A DNA stretch of 64,000 nucleotides from Bog-756 sp963813525 (GTDB taxonomy: Bacteria > Actinomycetota > Acidimicrobiia > Acidimicrobiales > RAAP-2). The stretch is from positions 1,798,001 to 1,862,000 of the forward strand of contig CAWEZI010000005.1 of the NCBI GenBank assembly GCA_963813525.1, read 5' to 3'. The notes under the pieces were generated by a model that saw only the letters and a program-made list of their open reading frames with translations, had not been told where the DNA came from and did no database searches. Position 1 is the first letter of the stretch. The number at the start of each line of letters is the position of its first letter. Shown piece by piece: positions 42,281 through 52,239 of this stretch. The position numbers and the translations under genes were made by a program.

Positions 42281-43549
42281 ATGGCCACCGTGACCCCCCC
42301 GGGCTCCAATTCCGTCGTGGCCCCCAGCGGGAGGGTCGGGCCCCTCGGGTCGACCGGCGGGGTCACCACCATCAGCGTGATCGGATCCACCGGTTCGATC
42401 GGCACCCAGGCCCTCGACGTGGCCGCCGGCTCTCCCGACCGTTTCGAGGTGGTGGCCTGCGGCGCCAACCGCTCGGTGGACCTGCTGGTGGCCCAGGCCC
42501 GCCGTTTCCGTCCCGCCGTGGTGGCCATCGCCGACGCCACCTTGGCCCTCGAGCTGGCCCGGCAGGTGCCGACCGGCACCGAAGTGGTGGCGGGGGAAGA
42601 GGGACTGGCTTCCATCGCCACGGTGGCCGATGTCGCCGTCAACGGGGTGGTGGGGTTCGCCGGTCTCACCGTCACCCTGGCCGCCCTGGAGGCCGGCCGA
42701 CGGCTGGCCTTGGCCAACAAGGAGTCGATCATCGCCGGCGCCCCGCTGGTCCAACGGGCGCGGCGCACCCGGGGAGCCGAGCTCATCCCGGTCGACTCGG
42801 AGCACTGTGCCCTGCACCAATGCCTGCGGGCCGGCCGCCGGTCGGACGTGGCCCGGCTGCTGCTCACCGCCTCGGGAGGGCCCTTCCGGGGCAGGACCAA
42901 AGACGAGCTGGCCGCCGTGGGCGTCGCCGAAGCTCTCACCCACCCCACCTGGTCGATGGGACCCAAGATCACCGTGGACTCGTCCACCCTCATGAACAAG
43001 GGACTCGAGGTCATCGAGGCCCACGAGCTGTTCGGCGTTCCCTACGACGCCATCGACGTCCTCGTCCATCCCCAGTCCATCGTGCACTCCATCGTCGAAT
43101 TCACCGACGGGGCGTCGATGGCCCAGCTGTCCCAGCCCGACATGCGCCTGCCCATCGGCTACGCACTGGCCTACCCGGACCGCCTGCCGGTGGCTTTCGG
43201 GCCGGTCGACTGGGCCGGGCTGTCGAGTCTGGACTTCGAGCCGCCCCGACGTGACCTCTTCCCCTGCCTCGACATCGCCTACCGGGCCGGCCGGGCCGGC
43301 GATCTGGCCCCGGCCTGGCTCAACGCCGCCAACGAGGTGGCGGTGGCCGCCTTTCTGGCCGGTCGTATCGGTTGGACGGCCATCGCCGAGGTGGCGGCGG
43401 CCGTCCTCGACCAGTACCAACCGCCGCCGCGTTCGGCGTCCGAGGGGAGCGGCGCCCAATGGCGGAGCGTGGAGGACGTCCTCGAGGCGGACGCCGCCGC
43501 CCGCCGGGCGGCCGAAGCGGTCATCAGCCGGCGGGAGGTGCTGGCGTGA
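42281..43549 (+). CDS. dxr: 1-deoxy-D-xylulose 5-phosphate reductoisomerase
   Basis: Second enzyme of the non-mevalonate isoprenoid pathway (NADPH, divalent metal). The NADPH-binding GSTGSIGTQALDV starts at residue 35, LANKESIIAGAP follows, the metal ligands lie in PVDSEHCALHQCL, and TVDSSTLMNKGLEVIEAHELF is present. The first 28 residues are a non-conserved extension. The ATG at 42281, 20 bp after cdsA, follows a TAGAGA stretch; the ribosome-binding site is weak. Another gene of the same pathway, ispG, is two genes downstream. Confidence 0.95.
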   Translation: MATVTPPGSNSVVAPSGRVGPLGSTGGVTTISVIGSTGSIGTQALDVAAGSPDRFEVVACGANRSVDLLVAQARRFRPAVVAIADATLALELARQVPTGTEVVAGEEGLASIATVADVAVNGVVGFAGLTVTLAALEAGRRLALANKESIIAGAPLVQRARRTRGAELIPVDSEHCALHQCLRAGRRSDVARLLLTASGGPFRGRTKDELAAVGVAEALTHPTWSMGPKITVDSSTLMNKGLEVIEAHELFGVPYDAIDVLVHPQSIVHSIVEFTDGASMAQLSQPDMRLPIGYALAYPDRLPVAFGPVDWAGLSSLDFEPPRRDLFPCLDIAYRAGRAGDLAPAWLNAANEVAVAAFLAGRIGWTAIAEVAAAVLDQYQPPPRSASEGSGAQWRSVEDVLEADAAARRAAEAVISRREVLA

Positions 43550-44889
43550 GCGTCACCGACACCCTGGCCCCGGTGCCGGTCGGCCCGGTTCCCGAGCCTC
43601 CCGCTCCGGTGACTCCGCCGGCCAAGTCCCCCCGCCGCTTGGCGGGCGAGCTGCTCGGCGTCCTGGCCGTGATCGTCGCCCTGGCCGCCACCACCGGCCA
43701 CCTGGACCTCCTCATCGTCATCCTCTCCATCATCGTCATCGTGATGATCCACGAGCTCGGACACTTCCTGGCCGCCAAGCACGGCGGGATGAAGGTGACC
43801 GAGTACTTCGTCGGATTCGGGCCCCGGTTGTGGTCCTTCAAGAGAGGCGAGACCGAATACGGGATCAAGGCCCTGCCTCTGGGCGGGTACGTGAAGATCC
43901 CCGGCATGACCAACCTGGAGGAGGTGGACCCGGCCGACGAAGGCCGTCTCTACCGCGACAAGCCCTTCGGGGCCCGCCTGCTGGTGGCCGTGGCCGGTTC
44001 AGCCATGCACTTCCTGATGGCCTTCGTCCTCTTGTGGGCTCTGTTCACCTTCGTCGGCGTGCCCAACCCCGATCAGGTGCAGATCCAGGGGATCAGTACC
44101 GTAGGTGGACGACCGGGTCCGGCTGCCGTGGCCGGTCTGCGCTCGGGCGACATCGTGGTGGCGGTGGACGGGAAAACAGTGGGCGGAAAGGTGAACACTC
44201 TCATCAGGGCCGTCAAGGACCACCCCGACCGACCGGTCACCGTGGTGGTCGACCGGGACGGCGTGCGCAAGACACTCACGGTGACGCCGGCCAACGGACG
44301 GGTCGACCACGAAGCGGGAGCGACGGCCCCCAAGGGCGACGGGAACGCCCCCTACGGAGTTATCGGGGTGAGTCTGGGCGACCCCACCCAACGGACCAAC
44401 CCGGTCCACGCCCTGGCGTCGACAGGCGCCGGGTTCGGGACCTTGTTCTGGTCCTCCACCAGCGGGATCGGCCATCTCGTTTCGTTGTTCTCCCCCCATG
44501 GGGTGGCCCAGCGCTTCCAGGAGGTGACCAGCGCCAAGGCTGCCCACCAGGCGGCGGTCAACGGGACGCGACCACTGTCCACGGTCGGAATTGTGCAGAC
44601 GGCCAACGACGCCGCCCAGGCCGGGATCGGCGAGTTCCTCTACTTCCTGGCCGTCATCAACATCTTCCTCGGGATCTTCAACCTCTTCCCCATGCTCCCC
44701 CTGGACGGAGGTCACGTGGCCATCGCCGTCTACGAGAAGATCCGTACCGGCCGACGCAAGGTCATGTACCACGCCGATGTGGCCAAGCTCATGCCCTTCA
44801 CCTGGATGTTCCTCCTGCTCATAGGGATCCTGGTCCTGCCGGCGCTGGCCACAGACATCCTCCACCCCATCGCCAACCCCTTCGGCTGA
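43546..44889 (+). CDS. rseP: Site-2 zinc metalloprotease, RseP/Rip1 family
   Basis: Intramembrane protease that cuts transmembrane anti-sigma factors. After a Pro-rich N-terminus come membrane segments; the zinc motif HELGH is at residues 69-73 inside TM1, a PDZ domain follows (around RSGDIVVAVDGKTVGGKV), and the third ligand motif FPMLPLDGGHVA is near the C-terminus. The 447 residues start at a GTG overlapping the dxr stop (GTGA). The dxr-Rip1-ispG order is the same as in mycobacteria. Confidence 0.94.
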   Translation: MSVTDTLAPVPVGPVPEPPAPVTPPAKSPRRLAGELLGVLAVIVALAATTGHLDLLIVILSIIVIVMIHELGHFLAAKHGGMKVTEYFVGFGPRLWSFKRGETEYGIKALPLGGYVKIPGMTNLEEVDPADEGRLYRDKPFGARLLVAVAGSAMHFLMAFVLLWALFTFVGVPNPDQVQIQGISTVGGRPGPAAVAGLRSGDIVVAVDGKTVGGKVNTLIRAVKDHPDRPVTVVVDRDGVRKTLTVTPANGRVDHEAGATAPKGDGNAPYGVIGVSLGDPTQRTNPVHALASTGAGFGTLFWSSTSGIGHLVSLFSPHGVAQRFQEVTSAKAAHQAAVNGTRPLSTVGIVQTANDAAQAGIGEFLYFLAVINIFLGIFNLFPMLPLDGGHVAIAVYEKIRTGRRKVMYHADVAKLMPFTWMFLLLIGILVLPALATDILHPIANPFG

Positions 44890-44918
44890 GCCGGCGCAGC
44901 CGTGGCGGCGACCCGCCC

Positions 44919-44924
44919 TAGCAT
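44919..44924 (+). promoter_or_regulatory. -10-like element of ispG
   Basis: TAGCAT followed by 7 nt and then ATG 44932. No ribosome-binding site is present, so a leaderless transcript is likely. Confidence 0.45.
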
Positions 44925-44931
44925 GAAGGCC

Positions 44932-46176
44932 ATGGGACGAACGGCCTGGACCACCACCGAGCGCCGGCCGACCCGCCAGATCCGGGTGGGCACCGTTGCT
45001 GTCGGCGGCGACGCTCCGGTCACCGTACAGTCGATGACCACCACCAAGACAGCTGACGCCGACGCCACCCTGTCCCAGATCTACGCGCTGGCCGCGGCCG
45101 GTGCCGACATCGTCCGCTGCACCTGCAACGAGGAAGCGGCAGCCGAAGGGTTGGCCCGCATCGTGCCCCGATCGCCCGTTCCGATCATCGCCGACATCCA
45201 TTTCCACCACGAGATGGCACTGGCCGCACTCGAAGCCGGCGTGCAGGGGCTGCGACTCAACCCGGGCAACCTGCGCAAGGAGGCGGAGATCAAACAGGTG
45301 GCGGCCGAGGCCAAGGATCGGGGCGTACCCATCCGCATCGGGGTCAACGCCGGGTCCCTCCACCCCGACCTCTACAAGCGGTTCGGGGGGGCGACGCCCG
45401 AGGCCCTGGTCGAGTCGGCCCGCATGGAGCTGGCCTACTTCGCCGAGGTGGGTTTCGACGACGTCAAGATATCGGTGAAGGCCTCCTCGGTCCCGCTCAT
45501 GATCGAGTCCTACCGTCTGGCATCGGCCACCTTCGACCATCCCCTCCACCTCGGGGTGACCGAGGCTGGTCCACCGCCCGCCGGCCTCCTCAAGGGGACG
45601 GCGGGCATCGCCACCTTGCTGGCCGAGGGGATCGGCGACACCATCCGCTACTCGTTGACGGCCGACCCGGTCGAAGAGGCGCGGGCCGGTCGCCAGCTGC
45701 TCGAGGCGCTGGGCCTCCGGGAGCGTAAGGGTCTCGACCTGATCGCCTGTCCCAGTTGTGGCCGGGCGGAGATCGACGTCATCGCCGTGGCCCGGGCGGC
45801 CCAAGCAGCCCTCGAGGATCGCAGTCTGCCCATCCAGGTCGCCGTCATGGGCTGTGTGGTCAACGGTCCCGGTGAGGCTCGTGAGGCCGATTTGGGGATC
45901 GCCGCCGGCCGCAAGCGGGGCCATCTGTTCATCAAGGGGAAGATCATCCGGGTGGTGCCCGAGGACGAGATGGTCGACGCCCTGGTGGCCGAGGCGGAGA
46001 AGCTGGTGGCCGAGGGGGTGGAGGCCCGACTGGCGGCCGCCGACGCCGGCGCCGAGGCCGAGGCCGAGGCCGACCGCCAGGCCCTGCTCGACGCCAAGGG
46101 CTCAGATGCCAACGCCTCGGAGACCACCGTCGAGCTCATCCGCAAGAAGTTCGGGGGCGAGGCCGCCTCTGCCTGA
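44932..46176 (+). CDS. ispG: 4-hydroxy-3-methylbut-2-enyl diphosphate synthase
   Basis: Iron-sulfur enzyme of the non-mevalonate isoprenoid pathway. The start PTRQIRVGTVAVGGDAPVTV and VQSMTTTKTAD are typical; the 4Fe-4S ligands are Cys273, Cys276 (CPSCGR) and Cys308 (GCVVNGPGE), with the E. coli spacing. The last 40 or so residues are an extra acidic Ala/Glu tail. ATG 44932 is chosen over 44902 because of the TAGCAT-N7 arrangement and the family start. A 14-bp hairpin covers its stop codon. Confidence 0.96.
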   Translation: MGRTAWTTTERRPTRQIRVGTVAVGGDAPVTVQSMTTTKTADADATLSQIYALAAAGADIVRCTCNEEAAAEGLARIVPRSPVPIIADIHFHHEMALAALEAGVQGLRLNPGNLRKEAEIKQVAAEAKDRGVPIRIGVNAGSLHPDLYKRFGGATPEALVESARMELAYFAEVGFDDVKISVKASSVPLMIESYRLASATFDHPLHLGVTEAGPPPAGLLKGTAGIATLLAEGIGDTIRYSLTADPVEEARAGRQLLEALGLRERKGLDLIACPSCGRAEIDVIAVARAAQAALEDRSLPIQVAVMGCVVNGPGEAREADLGIAAGRKRGHLFIKGKIIRVVPEDEMVDALVAEAEKLVAEGVEARLAAADAGAEAEAEADRQALLDAKGSDANASETTVELIRKKFGGEAASA

Positions 46177-46188
46177 GGCGGCCTCGCC
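46156..46188 (+). terminator. Terminator hairpin over the ispG stop
   Basis: GGCGAGGCCGCCTC and GAGGCGGCCTCGCC form a perfect 14-bp stem with a 5-nt loop. The stop codon lies in the loop and 3' arm. A pyrimidine-rich stretch with CTTTTCTCT follows some 20 nt later. It very likely ends the ispG transcript. Confidence 0.65.
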
Positions 46189-46216
46189 GGTTGGTCGCTC
46201 CCTCCCCCTTTTCTCT

Positions 46217-46369
46217 ATGGCCCGAGCGGGGCCACGGGGATGGGGCCCGAGCGGGGCCACAGGGATGGGGCCCGAGCGGGGCCACGGGGATGGGGCCCGA
46301 GCGGGGCCACAGGGTTAGGGTCCGAGCGGGGTCGCAGTGATACTGGGGATAGGGCCCGAAAAGGGGTCA
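46217..46369. repeat. 25-bp tandem repeat between ispG and rimP
   Basis: CCCGAGCGGGGCCAC recurs at 46221, 46246, 46271 and 46296, exactly 25 bp apart, with a degenerate fifth copy at 46321 (TCCGAGCGGGGTCGC) and a decayed sixth near 46353. Units alternate between gggga and aggga in the linking bases. There is no gene in this 431-bp spacer. It looks like a minisatellite and may vary in copy number between strains. Confidence 0.85.
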
Positions 46370-46381
46370 TAGCCTGGCGGG

Positions 46382-46410
46382 AACGGCCGCCGTCCGAGGT
46401 CGCGGCCGTT
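46382..46410. other. 9-bp inverted repeat upstream of the rimP promoter
   Basis: AACGGCCGC and GCGGCCGTT are perfect complements separated by 11 bp. The right arm touches the -35 box of the rimP promoter, so it could be an operator or the last terminator of the upstream region. Confidence 0.5.
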
Positions 46411-46437
46411 TACGTCTCGAGGGCCCGCTGCTATACT
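46409..46437 (+). promoter_or_regulatory. Promoter of the rimP-nusA-infB operon
   Basis: TTTACG (46409-46414) and TATACT (46432-46437) are 17 bp apart; the -10 is the best consensus match in the window. Transcription would start near 46444 and produce a leader of about 160 nt before rimP. Confidence 0.65.
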
Positions 46438-46477
46438 TTTTCACCTGCCGTTCGGTTGGAGTTGACGTGACGCTGTG

Positions 46478-46510
46478 AAAGCGTGGGCGGACAGCCCACG
46501 CTTTTGTTTT
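46478..46510 (+). terminator. Intrinsic terminator in the rimP leader, probable attenuator
   Basis: AAAGCGTGGGC and GCCCACGCTTT form a perfect 11-bp stem with loop GGACA, followed by TGTTTT. It lies only about 35 nt after the predicted start of transcription and about 100 nt before rimP, so it must be read through. Terminator-like hairpins ahead of rimP are known in several bacteria (the rimP leader motif); NusA, encoded downstream, is a plausible feedback factor. Confidence 0.7.
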
Positions 46511-46607
46511 GGTCCGGAACGCCTTGCCGACGGCGCAGAGAAGGTATTAGCGACAGTGATGACAGACGACGTTCACCACCACGGACACAGGGAAGGAGGC
46601 AGTGCAC

Positions 46608-47147
46608 ATGGTCGAGGATATGACTGCCCTCTTCGAGCCCGTCCTCCGTTCTGCCGGCCTCGAGCTGGTGGACGTGGAGTTCCGGTCGGGCGTTCTTCTG
46701 GTCACGGTGGACCGGCCCGGCGGGGTCGATCTGGAGGCGCTCACTGAGGCCAATCGTGTGGTGTCGGCGGTGCTCGACGAACGCGATCCGATCCCGTCTC
46801 GGTACTCGCTCGAGGTGTCGAGCCCCGGTGTGGAGCGCCCGCTGCGCACCCCGGCCCACTTCGCCAAGGCCTTAGGCGAGACGGTCACCGTCAAGACCCG
46901 ACCCCAGGTGCCCGGTGAACGACGCCTGCGTGGGCGATTGGTCTCGGCCGACCAGCAGGGCTTCGAGCTCTCGCTGGACGGACCCTGCGACGGGGACCAT
47001 GCGACTGGCCTATAGCGATGTCGATCGGGTGCGGACGGTCTTCGTCTGGGGTCCCGGGCCGCGCCCGGAGGGCGGAGGACAGCGGGGCAGGGGCGAGGCG
47101 AAGCGGACGCCACGCCACACGGAGAAGAGGAAGCAGGTCACTACCCC

Positions 47148-47151
<4 letters not shown>
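46608..47151 (+). CDS. rimP: Ribosome maturation factor RimP, C-terminus displaced by a one-base frameshift
   Basis: Needed for maturation of the 30S subunit. ATG 46608, eight bases after GGAAGGAGG, starts a normal RimP (LFEPVLRSAGLELVDVEF, YSLEVSSPGVERPL). In the deposited frame it stops at 47015, right after CDGDHATGL. One base fewer in the GGGG at 46992-46995 restores the conserved end MRLAYSDVDRVRTVFVWG, gives 180 residues and makes the stop at 47151 overlap the nusA ATG (ATGA). A homopolymer sequencing error is more likely than a real mutation. Confidence 0.85.
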
Positions 47152-48481
<1,330 letters not shown>

Positions 48482-48485
<4 letters not shown>

Positions 48486-48775
48486 CCCCCCAGCGGACCT
48501 GCATCGGGTGTAGGCGGACCCGCACCACAGACGAGCTGGTCCGGGTGGTGCGGACCGGTGCCGGGGCTCTGGCGCTGGGTCGGGATCTACCTGGTCGGGG
48601 CGCCTGGCTGTGTCGGGAATCGCCGGCCTGTGTGGACCGGGCGGCAGCCCGGCGTGCCTTCGACCGGGCCCTGCGTGGTGCGGTCGACGACGGGGAGATC
48701 GGGCGACTCTCGGGCCTGATGTGCTCCAGCCGAGCGGGGACGGGCCGACCGCCCTCGGAAGGACGGGGCTTGTGA
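48482..48775 (+). CDS. ylxR: YlxR-family nucleic-acid-binding protein (DUF448)
   Basis: Small basic protein encoded between nusA and infB in most Gram-positive bacteria; in Bacillus it acts as a nucleoid-associated regulator. The signature RTCIGCRRTRTTDELVRVVR and GRGAWLCRESPACV is clear, with four cysteines. The frame has no ATG, GTG or TTG close to the family start; ITPQRTC begins at an ATA that overlaps the nusA TAA. If that base were G it would be an ordinary ATGA junction. The start is therefore uncertain (unusual ATA start, base error, or in-frame start far upstream). Confidence 0.78.
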
Positions 48776-48843
48776 TGTGCGAGGATAGTGGGTCGTACGT
48801 GCGTGCCGGCATGTACGACATGATGGAAGGGCAGTAGCAGCCG

Positions 48844-51778
48844 TTGCCGAAGAAAATCCGGGTGTACGAGCTCGCACACGAGCTCGGAATGACCAACAAA
48901 GAGGCGCTTGATCTCTGCCTGTCCCTGGGCATGGGGGTCAAGAGCCACTCGTCGTCCATCGAGGACGCCCAAGCCGACCGCGCTCGCCGGAAGGCGGACC
49001 GCGAAGGCCTGCGCCGGCCGGTCCAGCCGGAAGAGCCGGCACCGCCGACCAAGAAGGCGGCGGCATCCAAAAAGGCGGCCGCCGCCAACGGCACGCCGGC
49101 AACCGACGATGGCGATGCCGAGCTGACCCCGGCGGGGGAGCGGGAGATCTTGTCGGGCGCCTCTCCCACCGCCCGTTCGCCCGGGTCGACCCCACCGGCG
49201 CCCGCACCGGTCAAGCGGGCCGGTGCCCGCCTGGTGACCAGCCGTCCCGCGTCCGAACAACCTTCGGCCCCGGCGCCCATGCCTCCGCGGGTTCCGGCCA
49301 CCCCGGCTGCCCGGGTGGCCCCGACCCCTGCTGCGCCGACCGCCCCTCCGACGCCCTCCGTGGCCCCGACCGCCCCGGCTGCTTCGGCCCCGTCCGTTCC
49401 GGCCCCGTCTGCTCCGGCCCCGTCGGTACCGGCCGCCCCTCCCATGGCTCCGGCCGCATCGGCGCCGTCAGCGCCCACCGCACCCCGCCCGGCGGCACCT
49501 CCGCGACCGGCACCGGCGGCTCCCCCCTCGGCGCCGCCCCGCGCCCCGACCAGCGCAACCGGGCGACCCATCCCGCCACCTCCCGGCGGGCCACCTCGCT
49601 CGGTGACCGGTAAGCCCATCCCGCCACCCCCCGGCTCGGGCGGTCGCCGTCCGCCGGCCGGCGCCGCGCCGCTGCCCGGGCGGCTCCGGTGGGTACGGGG
49701 GACGAACCAGCCCGTCGGGCCCAGGCGGCGCCCGACCCGGTGCCGGACCCCGCAGCGGAGGACCGAGCAGCGGCGGGGGCGGTGGCTTCGGCGCCCGTCC
49801 GGGCGGAGGATCGACCGGCGGCTACGGCGGCCGTCCCGGCGGAGGGCCCGGCGGCCCTGGTGGTCGGGGCGGACCCGGCGTTGGTCGCGGTCGCCCCAAC
49901 CAGCGGCGTCCGCGTCGTCGGCGCAGGAATCTGGAGGAGCTCGAGCCCACCCAGCTCACCGCCTACACCCCGTCGACCGCGCCGGTGCCCGACAGCGAGG
50001 TCATCATCGAACGGGGCTCGACGGCACGCGACCTCGGTCCCAAGCTCAACCGGTCGGCCGGCGACGTCATCCGCTTCCTGCTCCTCCAGGGGGAGATGGT
50101 CACGGCCACCCAGTCCCTGACCGACGACATGATCGACCTGTTCGCCGCCGAAATCGGGGCCGACGTCCGTCTGGTCGACCCCGGCGAGGAGCGCGAGGCC
50201 GAGCTGCTGGCCAGGTTCCTGGACGACGACGACGAGGACGTGGACGAGTCCGAGCTGCGGCCCCGTCCCCCGGTGGTCACCGTGATGGGCCATGTCGACC
50301 ACGGCAAGACCCTGCTCCTGGACCGGATCCGCTCGGCCAACGTGGTGGCCGGCGAGGCCGGCGGCATCACCCAGCACATCGGGGCCTACCAGGTCGTCTG
50401 GAACGACCACCCGATCACCTTCATCGACACCCCTGGCCACGAGGCCTTCACGGCCATGCGGGCACGGGGCGCCGATGTCACCGACATCGTGGTCCTGGTG
50501 GTGGCGGCCGATGACGGCGTCATGCCCCAGACCATCGAGGCCATCGACCACGCCCGGGCGGCCGACCGGCCCATCGTCGTAGCCGTCAACAAGATCGATC
50601 GTGAGGAAGCCGACCCCAATCGGGTGCTCCAGCAGCTCTCGGAGTACGGGCTGGTTCCCGAGGCGTGGGGCGGCGACACCATCACCGTCGAGGTCTCTGC
50701 CCTCCAGAACCTGGGCATCGACGACCTGCTCGAGCAGATCGTGCTGGTGGCCGAGGTGGAGGAACTGGTGGCCACACCCGAAGGCCGGGCCCGCGGCGTG
50801 GTCATCGAGGCCGAGCTCGAGATCGGCCGGGGCCCGGTGGCCTCGGTCATCGTCCAGCGCGGCACCCTGCGGGTCGGTGATCCGGTGGTGGCCGGCGCCG
50901 CCTGGGGCAAGGTCAAGGCGCTGGTCGACGAGCACGGGGACCAGATCAAAGAGGCGCCCCCGTCCACCCCGGTCCAGGTGCTGGGCTTCTCCGACCCCCC
51001 CGACGCCGGCGACGAGTTCCGGGTGGCTCCCGAGCTGGCCCAGGCCCGCACCATCGGTGAGGCCCGGGCCCACCGTTACCGGGTGGCCGGACACGTGCCG
51101 GCGGCCACCTCGGCGCTGGGCGGCGCCAAGCTCGAGGATCTGTTCGAACAGATCCAGCGAGGCGAGACGGCCACTCTCAACCTGATCCTCAAGGCCGACG
51201 TGCGCGGCTCCCTGGAGGCGGTCACCGACAGCCTGCGCAAGCTCGAGCGGGAGGACGTCAAGCTCAGCTTCGTCCACCGCGGCGTGGGGGGCATCACCGA
51301 GTCCGACGTGGAGCTGGCCCAGGCATCGGCGGCGGCCATCATCGGCTTCAACGTGCGCCCCGACCGCCGGGCCCGGGAGATGGCCCAGAAGGCCGGGGTC
51401 GAGATCCGGCTGTACGAGATCATCTACAAGCTGCTCGAGGACCTCGAGGCGGCCATGCTCGGGCTGCTGGCCCCGGTATACGAGGAGATCGTGACCGGCG
51501 AGGCCGAGGTGCGCCAGGTGTTCAGGGTCCCCCGGGTGGGGGCCATCGCCGGCTGTTACGTGCGCGACGGTGTCATCACCCGCGGCTCGAAGGTTCGTTT
51601 CCTCCGCGACGGCGTCGTCATCTGGAAGGGCGCCATCACCTCGTTGCGGCGGTTCAAGGACGACGCCCGCGAGGTGCAGGCCGGATACGAGTGCGGCATC
51701 GGGCTCTCGGACTACCAGGACCTGAAAGAAGGCGACATCATCGAGACCTACGACGAGCGGGAGATCCCGCGTACCTGA
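48844..51778 (+). CDS. infB: Translation initiation factor IF-2, frame broken by a one-base frameshift
   Basis: GTPase that brings initiator tRNA to the ribosome. From TTG 48844 the N-terminal IF2 domain (KKIRVYELAHELGMTNKEAL) and a Pro/Ala-rich linker read in one frame to about 49675. Beyond it the Gly/Arg-rich linker (GGFGARPGGG), the G domain with GHVDHGKT, DTPGHEAF and NKID, and domains II to IV read in the next frame to 51778. Removing one base near 49675-49683 (cccgggcgg) gives a normal 977-residue IF-2. As infB is essential, a sequencing or assembly insertion is the likely cause. An internal GTG at 49985 could also start a short form. Confidence 0.9.
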
Positions 51779-51828
51779 CCAACCGGGGCGCGTGGTCGGC
51801 GCGGCGGTGAGGTCGAAGGGGAGCAGCG

Positions 51829-52239
51829 GTGCCAGGTCGCCGGCATGACAATCGGGGCGCCGCCCCCTATCCAAGGTCGTTGCGGGTCAACCAGGTCATC
51901 CGCCAGGTGCTGGCCGAGGAGATCGAACGGCTGGCTGACGCCGACGAGCGTCTTCGCCTGGTCACGGTGACGTCGGTGGACACTGCGCCCGACTTGCGTC
52001 ACGCCACCGTGTTCGTGAGCTCGCTGCCCGATTACGCGGCCGAGGCACTCGCTGAGCGCCGGGTCCAGTTGCAGAGGACCCTCGGGCGTCAGGTCCGCAT
52101 GAAGCGCACGCCGCAGCTGGCCTTCACCATCGATCCGGCGGTGGTGGCCGGCGGCCGGGTGGAGGAGGTCCTGCGACGGATCCACCAGGACGAGGTCGAC
52201 GCCGCCGGTGGCGACGGGTCGCCGGACCCCGAAGGATGA
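51829..52239 (+). CDS. rbfA: Ribosome-binding factor A
   Basis: Cold-responsive 30S maturation factor. The KH-like core runs from RVNQVIRQVLAEEIERLAD through VTVTSVDTAPDLRHATVFVS to the C-terminus; 136 residues is normal. GTG 51829 has AAGGGGAG ahead. It lies between infB and truB, its usual place, and its stop overlaps the truB ATG (ATGA). Confidence 0.94.
   Translation: MPGRRHDNRGAAPYPRSLRVNQVIRQVLAEEIERLADADERLRLVTVTSVDTAPDLRHATVFVSSLPDYAAEALAERRVQLQRTLGRQVRMKRTPQLAFTIDPAVVAGGRVEEVLRRIHQDEVDAAGGDGSPDPEG

Noticed and set aside
46217..46369. CRISPR array
   Set aside because: The 25-bp units are contiguous with no unique spacers and no cas genes nearby; it is a simple tandem repeat. The same holds for the clpP-clpX array.
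46462..46467. Second promoter (TTGACG) in the rimP leader
   Set aside because: No -10 hexamer lies at a suitable distance; the bases are better explained as part of the leader before the hairpin.
49211..51874. 887-codon minus-strand open frame opposite infB
   Set aside because: Antisense shadow of the IF-2 frames; low-complexity product with no family features.
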